A stretch of 64,000 bases of DNA from Mesomycoplasma conjunctivae (GCF_000026765.1 NC_012806.1:388304-452303), one strand, 5' to 3'; shown: positions 44,148-55,976, numbered from the stretch's first letter. Notes: a model not told the origin generated them from the sequence alone. Numbers and translations are program-made.

Positions 44148-45875
44148 CTATTTAGGGGAAATCAAATCAAGTGATTCAAGATATTTAATAACTTGATGTT
44201 CAGTTTCAAAGTTGACAACCTTTTGAGCAATTTCATGCATTTTTTTGTACTCAAGAGTTGAAATTAACTGTTTTACTTTGGTAATACTGCTAGCTGACAT
44301 TGAAAACTCATCAAGACCAAGACCAAGTAGAATTGGTACAACATTGACATCACCAGCCATTTCTCCACACATTCCTACTCATTTATTGTGTCTATGACCT
44401 GCATCGATAGTCATTTTGATTAGTTTAAGAATTCCAGGGTTTAATGGTTGGTATAGATAAGAAACTTTTTCATTCATTCGATCAGCTGCTAATGAATATT
44501 GAATTAAATCATTAGTTCCAATAGAGAAAAAGTCTACATGGTGAGCAAATTGATTCGCCATAACAGCAGCGATTGGAATTTCAATCATAATTCCTAATTT
44601 AATCTCTTCTTTTTTAGCTATTTTTGGATAAATAAATCTTAATTGTTCATAAACTTCATTAAATACCTTTTTAGCAGCAAAAAATTCGTTTAAAGTTGCA
44701 ATCATTGGAAACATAATTGCAATTGGTCCGAATTCGCTTGCACGAATAAGTGCTCTCAATTGTGTGGCAAGAATTTCTTGTTTATCAAGTGAGAGTCTAA
44801 TTGCACGATTTCCTAAAAAGGGATTTAATTCTTTGTTGAAATTGTAGTATTTTAAGGTTTTATCACCACCAATATCTAATGTACGAACAACTACTTTTTT
44901 ACCAGCCATAGTTTGTAAGACTTTTTTATAGGAATTAAATTGTTCATCTTCTGTTGGTCAATTTGAGGCATCCATGTATAAAAATTCACTTCTAAAAAGT
45001 CCAATTTCATCAGCATTAGCTTTTTGTGCACCCTCTGCATCTTCAACAGAACCAATATTAGCTGCTAAAACAACTTTACGCCCATCAGCAGAAATAGCTG
45101 GTTTATATAAAAATTCATCAAGTTTTTTCTTTCCCTCAACATAGTGAGCATATTGTTGGGCAAAATCAGCAAGTTCTTCTTCGTTTGGGTTAATCACTCC
45201 TTGACCACTATCACCATTAATTGCTAAAACATCACCATTTTTAACTTGTTCAACAATGTTGGTTAAACCTAAAATAGCTGGAATTTCTAAACTTCTAGCC
45301 ATAATAGCAGAGTGAGATGTTCTTGATCCAACATTTGTAGCAAAACCTTTGACAAATGAATTTAGTTGTGCTGTATCAGAAGGTGTTAAATCATCAGCAA
45401 CAATAATTACATCTTCAGAAATACTTGAGAGATCTAAAATGTTAATATTCAAAATATTTTTGCTAATTCTAGAAACAACATCTTTGATATCGGCAATTCT
45501 TGCAATTCAATACTCATCTTGAGTATCTAACATGAATTGAATTCTTTGTTTAGCAACCGTTTTTAAAGAATAAACAGCATTATATTGTTGTCTAATCATA
45601 TTTTTAACATCTTCAGCAATATCTGGATCACTAGCTAAAAGTGCATGCGCTTCAAGAATTTCAAGTTCTTCTGGTTTTAATTTAGTCGCTTTTTGCTTAA
45701 TTTGTTCAATTTGAAAAACAGATTTTTTAACAGCATCTTCAAATAATTTAATCTCAGCATCAATGTCACTAATTTTAGCATCGTTGACATCAATTTTTAT
45801 TTCTTCTAATTTAAAAACTTTAGCAACTGCTACTCCGCTAGAAGCTCCAATACCTTTAATTTTTATTGATTTCAT
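44148..45875 (-). CDS. ptsI: PTS phosphoenolpyruvate-protein phosphotransferase (enzyme I)
   Basis: 575 residues with three TGA-encoded Trp. N-terminal [17 protein letters not shown]; active-site His about 188 in [20 protein letters not shown]-terminal PEP domain with [28 protein letters not shown] and the metal-site [16 protein letters not shown] and MCGEMAGD. It takes phosphate from PEP and passes it to HPr for sugar import. Monocistronic, with AGAGG upstream of ATG 45875 and terminators on both sides. Confidence 0.97.
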
Positions 45876-46037
45876 AATAGTACCTCTCAATTTTTTAGGA
45901 TAACTTATTATACACCAGAAAGTCAAAAAAATAATTTTTTTGAATTAATTATTTCGGTTTATAACTTTAAAAATACAACTATAATTTTATCATAATTTTT
46001 ATCTTTATAAAGGTGATATTAAATATTTTTAAAAATA

Positions 46038-46065
46038 AAAAAACAAGATTTAACTCTTGTTTTTT
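46038..46065 (-). terminator. Terminator of the adhesin-like operon
   Basis: AAAAAACAAGA/TCTTGTTTTT with a 6-nt loop, 25 bases after the stop of the second adhesin-like gene. Confidence 0.8.
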
Positions 46066-46089
46066 GTATCTATAAGATTATTAAGATAA

Positions 46090-48933
46090 TTATTTTTTAT
46101 TAAAATATTGTTCAATAAATTTCTTAGCAATTGCTTGTCTTGCAGAGACACTATCAATATCACCGGTAGCGTTTTTATTAAAGACAGCAAGTGCTTGGAA
46201 AGTAATATCTCCAGCAGTCTCAGCTTTATCTTTTCCACCAATTTGGCTAAAGTCAAGTCCTCTTTTTAGAAGGGCTGCTAGAGAATCATCTAGACTTGTA
46301 CTATCTTTTAAATTAAATTCAGATTCAATAGCATCACCGAGTGGGTCTTTAGCTATAGATGATCTTAGAACAAATTTAAGTCGATTTTCTTGCACTCTTA
46401 TTTCTAATAGTACGCTTTGATCTTTACCAATTGCAAAGTCTTGATCAACTGTTCCACCATTGAAAAATGAGAAAAATTTTAAATTATCAAATTTTTTGAG
46501 TATATTTTCTTTAGCGGTTTTTTCACTTTTATCAATAATAGATAAAATTTTGTTATCTGTGTTAGGGCTCACATTAGTTGCAGACTCTGTACCAGGAAGA
46601 ACATCAAATGATTTTGATTTAGTTAAAAGAGCAATTAAGGTAGGAATTTCTGTTACAGAATTACTAGATTTTATACCTTGATATTCTAAGCCAATTAGAT
46701 AGGAATCTTTGAATTTCTCAAAATTTGGTGTTGTTTGAAAATCAGGTGCTTTTTGAATAAAAATATTTACTTGCCCATTTGGATTTTTGCTATCTGATTT
46801 TAGAAGATAAAGTTTTCCTGAAGTTGGCAATTGACTTGGTTTAAATGCTAAATAAATTAATCCATCTTTAACATTGGTGAGTTGACTAGCGTCTTTGTTA
46901 TAAGTGGTTTTTATCGCTTCTGTATTAGAAAGTGTGAGGCTTTTTTCAGATTTAATTTGAATTCCATCTTTTTGAACTTCAATATCACTTTGGTCAGCTT
47001 CTCATTGGAATTTATTGTTGATTAGTGAATTAGTTTTGTATTTTTGTTCACTACTTGAGCTAGCGTTGCTAAAGTCGACAAAGATGTCAGCATTATAAGC
47101 AGTTGCTGCATTGTAAGCTAAATTGCTTTTTACAACATTTGCTATTGGTAAGCTAAATCTGGTGATTACTTTTTGAGCATCACTTAAGATAATCTCAAGT
47201 GCATAATTATTGAAATAGCTAGATTGCAATTCAATAAAAGTATTTTCTGGTAAATGGTTTTGAGTAAGTAAGTTTTCTAAAATTGATTTTAGATATTGAC
47301 CAGCTGGTGTTTTTTGATCATCACCACTATCGCTTGGGATTTCAACACCAGTTCTATCTAAAATAGAAAAGAGTTGTTGTCCAGATTTTTCTAAAAGTTG
47401 ACTTGACAATTTCTTACCTAAAAATGGGGAAAGCGCAGCATCTAAATCATCTTGACTAATGGCTATGTTGATATTGCTTTTTGGATCAACTTCAATTTTA
47501 TTTGTATTTTTAAAGTAGTTTGCTACTACAGTTTTGTAAACATCACCACGGGCATCAACTACGACATCAATTTTTTGTGATAGTTCATCTTTTCCATCAA
47601 TTAGATCAACTCCATTTGGAACTTTATCGCTTTTATTAACATTACTATTAAATTTTAATGTGACCATAATTTCTCCATTGTTGATCAAATTTGCCACAAC
47701 ACTTGCATCTGGGGCGCTAAATTGTGACTCATTGCCATTAGTTTTTGGAAAATCAATGCTAAAATCACTCGCTTGAATTCCATTTTTTTCTGTATCAAAT
47801 TGTAAACTTTGTTGTTGATCTCTTTGCTCAAATCAAAAATCAAATTTTTGAATATCAGCAAGTGATTTGTCTTTAAATTCATCACTTTGTGCAAGAACAC
47901 TTGGAATAGTGGAACTGTAGAGCACTTGTGCTAAGCTTAGCTTGTTAGTTGCCAATAAGTTAGCCAAATTATCTTTAATTTTATAGTATTTGCTAAAAGT
48001 AGAAGCTAATTGACTAGTTAAGTTTTGTGATAAACCACTAATTTTACTAAAGTTAAGAATTACTTCTTGTTTTTCATTATTATTGCTATTAATGAGTTCT
48101 AAAATGATGCTAAGCTCACCAGTTGAGCTATCAACTTTGGCAAAAGATAATCTATTTTGCTCATCAACTTTGGCAGCTAATGAATAATTAGCTGGTAAAA
48201 TGGTTGGTTTTTGAGTTTGATCAAATAAGCTAAGACCACCAAAAGCAGCAACTGTTTTTGCAAAAGCAAGTGCATTTTGATTATTATTAGCTGCTAACTC
48301 TTTTTCAAAAGTTTTTTGGAACGCAATTGCTAAAGTTGAAGGACTTTGATATTTTAAAATACTTGCTGAACTAAGTTGAATTTTAGAAGTGTTTTGATCG
48401 ATGATAAAGTTGGCAAAAGCATTGGTGCTTGGAGATGCAAAACCTAAAATATTGGCACTTGAGCTATAGTAGAGTTTATTTTTTTCATCAATTCCAATTA
48501 AAATAGCTCCTTTGATCTCTCCACCTTCAGCTTTTGTAATATTATTTGCATCTTCAGTGGCACTAATAGTGCGTAATTCAAATTGCATATTTGGTGCTTT
48601 TGCTTTAAGTGGACTTAAATCAACAATATCAATTAATTCAAATGAATAAGTTTTATCATTGTGTAAATCAAGAGCACTTTGGGCACTAATTCTATTTTTG
48701 TAAGCCTCATTGACAGTTAGTGAACTAGCTAGTTGTATAAAGTCATCTCTTGTGAAGTCGAAATTGCTCTTAAAAGCAACTGCTTTTGCAATTTCTTGTG
48801 AACTAGCATTTAATTTTCTTTGATAGTCATTGGCTTTTGCTCTAACTGCAACAATTGGTGCAACAACAATAGTAAGAGCAGCAACTGCTGAAAGTCCAAT
48901 AATTAATGATGTTTTAAAATTAGGTTTTTTCAT
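46090..48933 (-). CDS. LppT/P110-like surface protein
   Basis: 947 residues with TGA as Trp. The N-terminus MKKPNFKTSLIIGLSAVAALTIVVAPIVAV is a signal-anchor helix without a lipobox, so the protein is exported and probably membrane-anchored. The rest is Ser/Asn/Ala/Lys-rich, with repeated Phe-rich and SPSTxAxA segments, no enzyme motif. Position after the large partner, size and composition suit the second member of the LppS/LppT (P97/P102-like) adhesin pairs of mycoplasmas. The family call is from recollection of such operons and is moderate. It starts 26 bases after the partner gene. Confidence 0.65.
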
Positions 48934-48959
48934 TGTTTAAATAATTTCCTTTCTTGCTT

Positions 48960-51900
48960 TTATCTTACTAACTCTGGAACAAAGATTCCACCGAATGGAT
49001 TTCCTTTTTGTCCTTGTTGTTGAGATTGAGGTTGAGATGGTTGTTGAGATGGTTGTTGAGGTTGTGGTTGAGGAGGAGTAGCAGGAGGAACTGGTGTAGC
49101 TGGCGCAGATGGGCCAGGTGTAGCTGGGGCAGGCGCTGATGGGGTAGTAGCTCCTGGTGTTGGTGAGGATGATGAACTACTTGAACTTGAAGAGCTTGAA
49201 GAACTTGAAGAGCTTGAAGAACTTGAAGAGCTTGAAGAACTTGAAGAGCCTGCAGAACTTGAAGAGCCTGCAGAACTTGAAGATGAACCACCCCCTCCTG
49301 ATCCTTGACCAGGTTGTGTTGTAGTAGATCCTCCTGATCCTACATTAAAACTAGGAGTGCTTGATCCTCCACCATTTGATGATCCACCACCTTGTGCAGT
49401 TCCTGGTTGACTTGGTGCTGGACTATTAGTTTGGGTGGTACTACTATTTGTAATTGAGGAATTAGTTGTTGATCCTGAAGATTGTGGTGATGTTTGTGGT
49501 TGTGTTGGCTGGGTACTATTTGTTCCCTGACCACTAGTTTGTCCATTTGTAGATCCAGGTTGTTGAGATCCAGATTGTTGAGATCCACTTGTACCAGCTG
49601 ATTGACCATTTGTTGAAGTATTTCCATTATTTCCACTTGGAGTACCACCTTGTGTGTTAGGTGAGCTTTGAGTGTTTTGGTCAGTTTGCTCTTGAGCTAA
49701 AGTTTCATTAACTGGTAATTTAAATTCTTTTTCAGCTTTGTGAATAATAATTTTGAGTGGAATAGAAGAATAATTGGTATTTAAAAATAATTGGTTGTCA
49801 ATTTTACTTTTATCAAATTTAGGACTATCTGTTAAGTATAGTGATAATATTTTTTGATTTTTATTAGTAAATGGTGAAGTGGAGTCTACTAAAATTGAAG
49901 TAGCACCTTCAAGACCGTTGTCACCAGGTTGTAACTCACCATCTTTGAGCACAATTCTTTTTGCTACTAAATTGTAATTTGGATTAATTGCTTTTAGATA
50001 GTCAACTAATGATGTACCAACAATTGATTCAATATCTTTAACATCAGTAATTCCAGTTTTATTAGCTTTGTCTTCTATTTCTTTTACAGTTGTATCTAAT
50101 TTGTTATATTCTTCTTCAGATAAGTAAACATTTTTATAAATAGTTGGAATTCCAATTACTACTTGGTCAAGTTGACCACTTGTATTAAATTGTTTTCCAT
50201 CACTTTCTTTGACAAAAATAAGTAAATTATAATTATCACTTATAAAAGTATTGTTTACTGTATTAGTTTTTTCATCTTTGAAACCTAAACTATAGTTATA
50301 TTGTAAAAGACGGACATGTTTTTTAACAAAATCTTTCTCTTTTAGCACTTCTTGTATAATAAGAGCGTTTTTTGATCCATCAATATCAACAAATTCAGAA
50401 TCTATGCCTGTTGAACTTGTATTTGTTCTTTTTTTAATAGCATCTATTATTTTTTCAGCTGCTGCTTCAGCTGCTTTTTTTTCTGCTTCTAATTCGTCAA
50501 CTGTTATTTGACTAAAGTGAGTGTTATAAGTTAGAGAAGAAGAAATTGGTAGTAATGTGTCAGTAAATTGTTGTGAGAAAATTTTGTAGTAAAAGGCTAC
50601 TAAAAGATCTCCAAGATTTGCAATTTCAACACCTGCAGATGAGTTTAATTGATCACTAAGTTCATCTGGGTCTGCATTATTTTGAGCATAATCTCTAATA
50701 AAGTTGATAATTTCATTGGTATCAACAGCACTTGCAATTTTTGCTGTTGAATAAGTAGGTATGACTGCTTGTGTTTTGCCAGGTTGGCTAACTTGAGTTG
50801 TACCATCAACAATTGCAAGGTCTAATATTTCTTCAACTGCGTTGTCTCTTAGACCTTGTGGTAAGGAAAGTGTAGAAATAAATCCAAGATTTGAATATCT
50901 TTGATAATTTCTGTTAAAAGAAAAGTATTGGAATTTGGCACCATCTTTAAAACTAATTTGTCTTAATTGTTGGAAAAGTTGTTTTGGATTACTAATTTCA
51001 ACACTGCTATCAATTAAATTATTTGCTTTTAATAATTCTATAAAATAATTAGCCACAGTTTCTGCACCTTGGTGTGCTAATTTAGTATAAAAACGAGCAA
51101 CATCAAAGTCATTTGTAAAGTAATCATTATTGAAGTTTAAAATTTTATAGTTTGTCTCTTGTTCCAAATTAGATCTTTTTGACTTGGTAGCAAAATCTTC
51201 AACACTAGGTAAAACAAATTTTTGGGTTAATGCTTTTAAAATTTGTTGATTATTAAATTGATATCCATATCTTGAGCGATCTGATAATAATTTTTGTAAT
51301 TGATCAAATTTAGAATTTTTAATTAATTGATCAATTTCTTTTCCAGATGCTAAATCTAAATAAGCATATTCGTTAATACTTGAGGCATCTCTAGTATAGT
51401 TATTGTTTTGTAAACCTTGTCTAATTTTATTTAAACTTAGACGAATATTATCTGGCAAGCTAGCATATTTTTCTTTAGAAATTGTAAATAGTGAATTTTT
51501 AAATGCACCTAAAATAGTACTAAATTCTTTAGTAAAGATAATTGTACCAGCATTACTTTTAGCAACAATTGTTCCACCAACTTTGACAACTGGGCGACCA
51601 TCGTATAATACCAAGTCTAACTGTGAGGAATCTAAGGTAATATCAAAATTTAAGAAATTATCAACACTTCCAAGTGGTAGATTTTCTAATCCAGTTTCAA
51701 ATCTAATATATTTAGCTAAATCTTGATTTAAACCTTGTTGAACAACAAAAGTTAAAAATTGATCACGATCTTCTTTGTTAGTAAAAAGTGAACCATTGAT
51801 AAATTGAATAAATTCAATAGGGTCAACTAATCTAAAGTCAAATTTGGCTGTTCTTACTTGATTTGCAAGAGCACTAATATCAGAAGCTGCCAATGTTGGA

Positions 51901-53177
51901 TCATTTAATGTAGCATCAGCAGTGGTTTTAGGTGTAGTAGTTGCTCCTGCTCCAGTTGCTCCGGCAGATGATGTTTGAGGAACAGATGTATCTTCATAAC
52001 TTTGTGTTATTGCTGATTTCGAAATTAAAGGAGATCTACGAACTCTAGTAGTTCCAGGTTTATTAAAATCAGCTTTTGCAATATTTTTTTTAACAAATTC
52101 ATTTAATATGTTTGCAAAATTTTGTTTTTCCTTAGTTGCAATAGTGAATGGATTTGTTTTATCTTTACGAGAGTAAAAATCTTGAACACTAAATGGAGTA
52201 ATACTAATTTTATCTTCAAGTTTAGTAGAAGTCAATAAATCTTTTAGATTTAATCTTAAAATATCAATGTGTTTGAAATCTTTACCATCAAAATTGGTGA
52301 TAGTTTTTTTAAATTGATCACTAAATTCTGTTTGTAAAAATAATACTACTTCATCTTTATTGTCTACTAATGGAAGTGCATATTCATTGTTAGTGTTTGG
52401 ATTTTTGATTAAGGAAACTTTATATTTGGAAATTGTGACACCATTATTATCAAACACATTATTGGTATCACTTGCAATTCTATCAATTACAGATTGTAGA
52501 TCAAAATATTTATTAACTATTTGTTGTGCCTCATCTGATGATTGTGCTTTATTGACATCCTTAGCAAAATCATTTGAAGAAGTCAACTCAAGTGGAACAA
52601 CTGAATTTTTCTCAGCTTGTCCTTTTAAAGTAGCAATAAATTCACCATAAGTTCTTGGTCTGATGGATTTAAATAATTGTTGCCCTTTGTGAGCAAAACT
52701 TGCTAATGAAAATTCTGGAAGAAAACCAAAACTTAGTGTTTTAACTCTAAGATTTGATTTTGCAACATCATTATTATCAAGCTTGCTTTGGACATAATAA
52801 TAAACTTTAAATGATTGATCTTGATCATCGGCAATGATGTCTTTGATTACAATTTCACAACAATTTCATTCTGAATCAGTTATTAATGTAGGTTGATTGT
52901 TTTTAGTTGTAAAAAAATCAAAAAAACCAAAAGCAGTCACATCAGATTTTTTGTGACCATTTTCTACTAATTTACTTTTTAAACTAGCATATGTAGTATT
53001 AACACCTATGCTCTCGTCTTTGAAGACAATATTTGAAATACTATTAGCTTTTTCCTCTACATTTTTTAGAGGATCACCATCATATTTGGTAGTCGAAGCA
53101 ATTCCAACTGGAATAGCAAAAAGTGCTACACCAGCTGCAGCTGCCCCAAGACCTATAATTAATTTTTTATTTTCCAT
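48960..53177 (-). CDS. LppS/P97-like surface protein with Ser-rich C-terminus
   Basis: 1405 residues. The N-terminal signal-anchor helix (KKLIIGLGAAAAGVALFAIP) is followed by a long extracellular region; a basic RVRRS stretch at about residue 378-382 sits between low-complexity Thr/Ala segments and could be a proteolytic processing site, as P97-type adhesins are cleaved. The last ~220 residues are Gln/Ser/Gly/Asn-, then poly-Ser-, then Pro/Gln-rich, encoded partly by 18-bp tandem repeats. First gene of the two-gene operon; AGGAAACATAA precedes the ATG. Adhesin function is inferred from family resemblance. Confidence 0.65.
49177..49285 (-). repeat. 18-bp tandem repeats encoding poly-Ser/Ser-Ala-Gly
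   Basis: Units TCTTCAAGTTCTTCAAGC (SSSSSS) and TCTTCAAGTTCTGCAGGC (SSSSAG) in tandem, with partial TCAAGT units beside them. All units are multiples of three bases, so slippage would change length without a frameshift. Confidence 0.85.
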
Positions 53178-53647
53178 ATTAGTTTTTTTATGTTTCCTTT
53201 TTTGTTAATAATTTTTATAGTATTTATAATTAAAATTCTAAGTTTTTTTGCTTAAAAAACAAGGTAAAAGACCTTTTTTTTAATTAAAAAGGCAAAATTT
53301 AGTTCATAAATACAAATATGATAGAAAAATTTTAACCTAAAAACTTTATTTTTCTATATAAAAAACCAAGATTTTCAAATAGGACTAATAAAAGCTTTCA
53401 TAATTGCTATTTACATTATTAAAAATTCTATAAAAATAAAGGTATAACATTGATAATTGATGAAAAAATAATAACTAATATAATGATTGAGACATCAATG
53501 AAAATAATGACAATAAAGTTGACAATAATGGTAAATATTAAAAAAAGTTTTCGACAAAATTTTGGGGACTAAACAAGCAATTTTGCTTGCATAACACACT
53601 TAATTTTATAGGTTCTTATTTATTCAATCACAAACTAAGAGTAATTA
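53178..53647. other. Gene-free stretch upstream of the adhesin operon
   Basis: No coding region recognised. It should carry the adhesin-operon promoter near 53200-53330 (very AT-rich). A small AAGGT/ACCTT hairpin with a T-run lies at 53261-53280 and an AAGCAA/TTGCTT inverted repeat at about 53575-53590. Confidence 0.4.
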
Positions 53648-53802
53648 TTACTTGCTTTCTAATTTTTTAATGCCACTATCATTAAGTTTTTCAAGCGATG
53701 TCAACTGTGTTCTTGCGAGTTTCACATATATCCCTTTTGCATTTGTTGTATTAATCCATTTTTGTGGCGATAATGTAAATGCATTGCTACCAGCCTTTTT
53801 CA

Positions 53803-53826
53803 AACCCCCTCGAATTCGAGGGGGTT
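53803..53826. repeat. 24-bp perfect palindrome in KilA-N copy 2
   Basis: Arms AACCCCCTCGAA/TTCGAGGGGGTT; GC-rich for this genome; core TCGAATTCGA shared with the palindrome at 53948-53979. Confidence 0.9.
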
Positions 53827-53947
53827 AAATTCAAGATTATTTAACTGCTCCCATATTCTCTACCTGATTTAGAAATAATACCTATTGAATTTGTATTTTT
53901 AATCCATCTTTGTGGAGATAATGTAAATGCATTGCTACCTGCTTTCT

Positions 53948-53979
53948 TTCTAAAGGAGTCGAATTCGACTCCTTTAGAA
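53948..53979. repeat. 32-bp perfect palindrome in KilA-N copy 1
   Basis: Arms TTCTAAAGGAGTCGAA and complement; same core TCGAATTCGA at the same codon position as in copy 2, with different outer arms. Confidence 0.9.
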
Positions 53980-54184
53980 TTAGGGTTGTTAATAGTCTCC
54001 CATAGACCAAGGAATTCAATTGTATCTCTTACCCTTAACCAGTTTTTAACAACATCTTTAGGTTCATGCATATTTTTATACCTTGCTATATCTGTTAAGC
54101 TTATATAATCATTTTATTATAGTTAAGTTATTAATTTTACGTTTGCATAATTAGAAAATTAAAGTTTATATTTAGTAAAGTAAA

Positions 54185-54220
54185 AATCAAAATGCCACTA
54201 AGGATTAAGGCATTTTGATT
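54185..54220 (-). terminator. Terminator of the DUF4143-type ATPase gene
   Basis: Arms AATCAAAATGCC/GGCATTTTGATT with a 12-nt loop, followed by T on the minus strand; 41 bases downstream of the ATPase stop. Confidence 0.75.
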
Positions 54221-54261
54221 GCGTTAAGAAATTTATTAAATAATAAGTTGTTATTTAAAAA

Positions 54262-55557
54262 TTATAAGTCTATTATTGATTCATTAAGTAAAAAATCTTC
54301 TAAACCAATATATAAAATCCCATTTTCATCGTGTTTTGGAATTATTTTGTTTCTTACTATAACTATTTTTTTAAATGAATCATTTATTTTTTTCAGCGAG
54401 GTTATTTCTTGTTCTTTTTTCTCTAAATTATCAATATTAAGTGCTGATTGAATATAGTATCTTTTGTGACCTTTATTTATAACAAAATCTATTTCAAGCT
54501 GAATTTTTTTTCTTGTTGAGCCGTTTTTAAATTCATGTTCGACAACGCCAATGTCAATATTGTATCCTCTTCGAAGTAAATCATTGTAGATTATATTTTC
54601 CATTATATGAGTGTTTTCTATTTGGCGAAAATTTAATCTTGCATTTCTTAAGCCAATATCCGAAAAATAATATTTAAGCGGGGTTGAAAAATATTTAGAA
54701 CCCTTTACATCGTAGCGATAAGCGCATTGAATAATATAAGATTCTTCAAAAAATTTAAGATACTTAAAAATTGTATTTGATGATATGTGTATTTGTTTTT
54801 CTGACAAAAAACGTTTTGCAAGCTTAGAGGGATTGGTTAAAGAGCCAATATTTGAAGACGTAAAGTCAAGCAGGATTTCAAGTATTTGTTGCTCATTATA
54901 TATTTGATTGCGCTCAAGAATGTCTTTAATATACGTTTGCTTGAATAACTGCTTTAAATAATGACTTTTTTGTTCATCATTTTGCAATTTATAAATATGT
55001 GGCATACCGCCATATACAAAATAATGTTCAAAAGCTTCTGATTTGTCATCAAATAATTCGTAAACCTCAGCAAAAGATAAAGGATGTACATGTACTTGGT
55101 CTCCGCGATCTCTAAATTGAGTTAATAAATTTGATGAAAGCATTTTAGAGTTGCTACCAGTAATATAAATATCTAAGTTACTATGTTTCATAAGGCTTAA
55201 AAGCACATCAACAAAGGTTATATTTTTTTCACTACTTTCTATATAGGGATTTGATACATTTTCAGATAATTGGATTTCGTCAATGAAAATGTAGTACATT
55301 TTGTTTATATTTTTTGTTTTTTGCTTAATATATTCATTTAATCTAAATGGATTTCGGTATTCAATATTATCAATTTGGTCAAGAGCAATTGTTATAATTT
55401 GATTTTCTTTAATTCCGCTGCTAAGTAGATAATCGCGATATAAATTGAATAATAAATATGATTTTCCGCATCTTCTTATGCCAGTAATAATCTTGATTCT
55501 GCCATTCTCTTTTTTATCAATTATTTGGTTTAGATAAAAATCGCGTTTTATTATCAT
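54262..55557 (-). CDS. AAA ATPase of the AAA_14/DUF4143 type
   Basis: 431 residues, complete. Walker A ITGIRRCGKSYL (about residues 24-35), Walker B YIFIDEIQL, sensor-like YITGSNSKML; then HPLSFAEVYELF and YGGMPHIY, typical of the family, a winged-helix middle (NPSKLAKRFLSE, SSNTIFKYLKFFEESYI) and a C-terminal DUF4143 nuclease-like part with LEIDFVINKG. It contains no Trp, so TGA usage cannot be judged. The family is scattered by horizontal transfer and its role is unclear. Two direct repeats with an AGGTGGA/TCCACCT palindrome lie in its promoter region. It sits between KilA-N debris and an IS relic, in an accessory region. Confidence 0.88.
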   Translation of the reverse strand: MIIKRDFYLNQIIDKKENGRIKIITGIRRCGKSYLLFNLYRDYLLSSGIKENQIITIALDQIDNIEYRNPFRLNEYIKQKTKNINKMYYIFIDEIQLSENVSNPYIESSEKNITFVDVLLSLMKHSNLDIYITGSNSKMLSSNLLTQFRDRGDQVHVHPLSFAEVYELFDDKSEAFEHYFVYGGMPHIYKLQNDEQKSHYLKQLFKQTYIKDILERNQIYNEQQILEILLDFTSSNIGSLTNPSKLAKRFLSEKQIHISSNTIFKYLKFFEESYIIQCAYRYDVKGSKYFSTPLKYYFSDIGLRNARLNFRQIENTHIMENIIYNDLLRRGYNIDIGVVEHEFKNGSTRKKIQLEIDFVINKGHKRYYIQSALNIDNLEKKEQEITSLKKINDSFKKIVIVRNKIIPKHDENGILYIGLEDFLLNESIIDL

Positions 55558-55570
55558 TTTGCTACCTCAC

Positions 55571-55686
55571 TTGAAAAATTTAGGTGGATTTCCACCTTTT
55601 TATTTCAAAATAATTTTAGCATAAAAAAACTCATCTTTAGTAATAGTTTGAAAAATTTAAGTGGATTTCCACCTTTTTACTTCAAA
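55571..55686 (-). promoter_or_regulatory. Paired palindromic repeats upstream of the ATPase gene
   Basis: Two 39-bp near-identical direct repeats (55571-55609 and 55648-55686), each with a palindrome: perfect AGGTGGATTTCCACCT in the first, one mismatch in the second. They begin 13 bases before the ATPase start; likely operators, or terminators reused as such. Confidence 0.55.
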
Positions 55687-55719
55687 GTTTTTTAAAAAAT
55701 ATTTCTTCTAAAAAACAAA

Positions 55720-55773
55720 TAAACTAAGACAAAAAAGTTAAAGTTGAGGTGTTGGCTTTTTTGTCTTAGTTTA
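55720..55773. mobile_element. Solo IS-end relic (related to the IS at 41255-42590)
   Basis: Perfect 18-bp arms TAAACTAAGACAAAAAAG and complement flank an 18-nt core AGGTGTTGG. The sequence aligns with the right end of the complete IS (AGGACAAAAAAAATTAACA ... AGGTGTTGGCTTTTTTGT). No transposase remains; it is a relic or a miniature derivative. The rest of 55774-55976 holds only the hsdR promoter region. Confidence 0.6.
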
Positions 55774-55976
55774 TATTGACTTAATTCATTTTTTCTATTT
55801 CTTAAATTTATTTTTGACATTTAGTTAATGTGGATTTTTAAATTTTCTATCATTTACACAGCGCTTACAAAAGCGGAGCATTTTATCTTAAGAATTTATA
55901 AAATATTGCCATTAAAATCAACTATATTAAAATCTAATTTATAATTTATATATAAATTATTAAGGATAATATAAAT

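Larger units (their letters stand above)
53648..54104 (-). pseudogene. Chimeric KilA-N gene debris
   Basis: Starting near 54104 the minus strand reads DYISLTDIARYKNMHEPKD, then KNWLRVRDTIEFLGLWE and SPQRWIKNTNSIGIISKSGREYG, a KilA-N domain (DNA-binding domain of phage proteins) lacking its true start. At GREYG it fuses, in another frame, to a second partial copy: WEQLNNLEFNPLEFEGVW, then after a one-base loss in an A-run KAGSNAFTLSPQKWINTTN and KLARTQLTSLEKLND to a stop at 53648. A 76-codon ORF (54071-53841) remains but lacks both ends. Two broken tandem copies appear to have recombined. Each carries a palindrome with core TCGAATTCGA. Confidence 0.75.

Noticed and set aside
48968..49648. Long ORFs in a second frame of the Ser/Gln-rich repeat (runs of LQVLQ, Leu/Gln/His-rich)
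   Set aside because: They are frame shadows of the adhesin's low-complexity repeats, without ribosome sites and with unnatural composition.
53841..54071. Functional 76-residue KilA-N protein
   Set aside because: It lacks the N-terminal DYISLTDIA part in frame with a start and the C-terminal GGTYAHKDIA part, and is fused to a second fragment.
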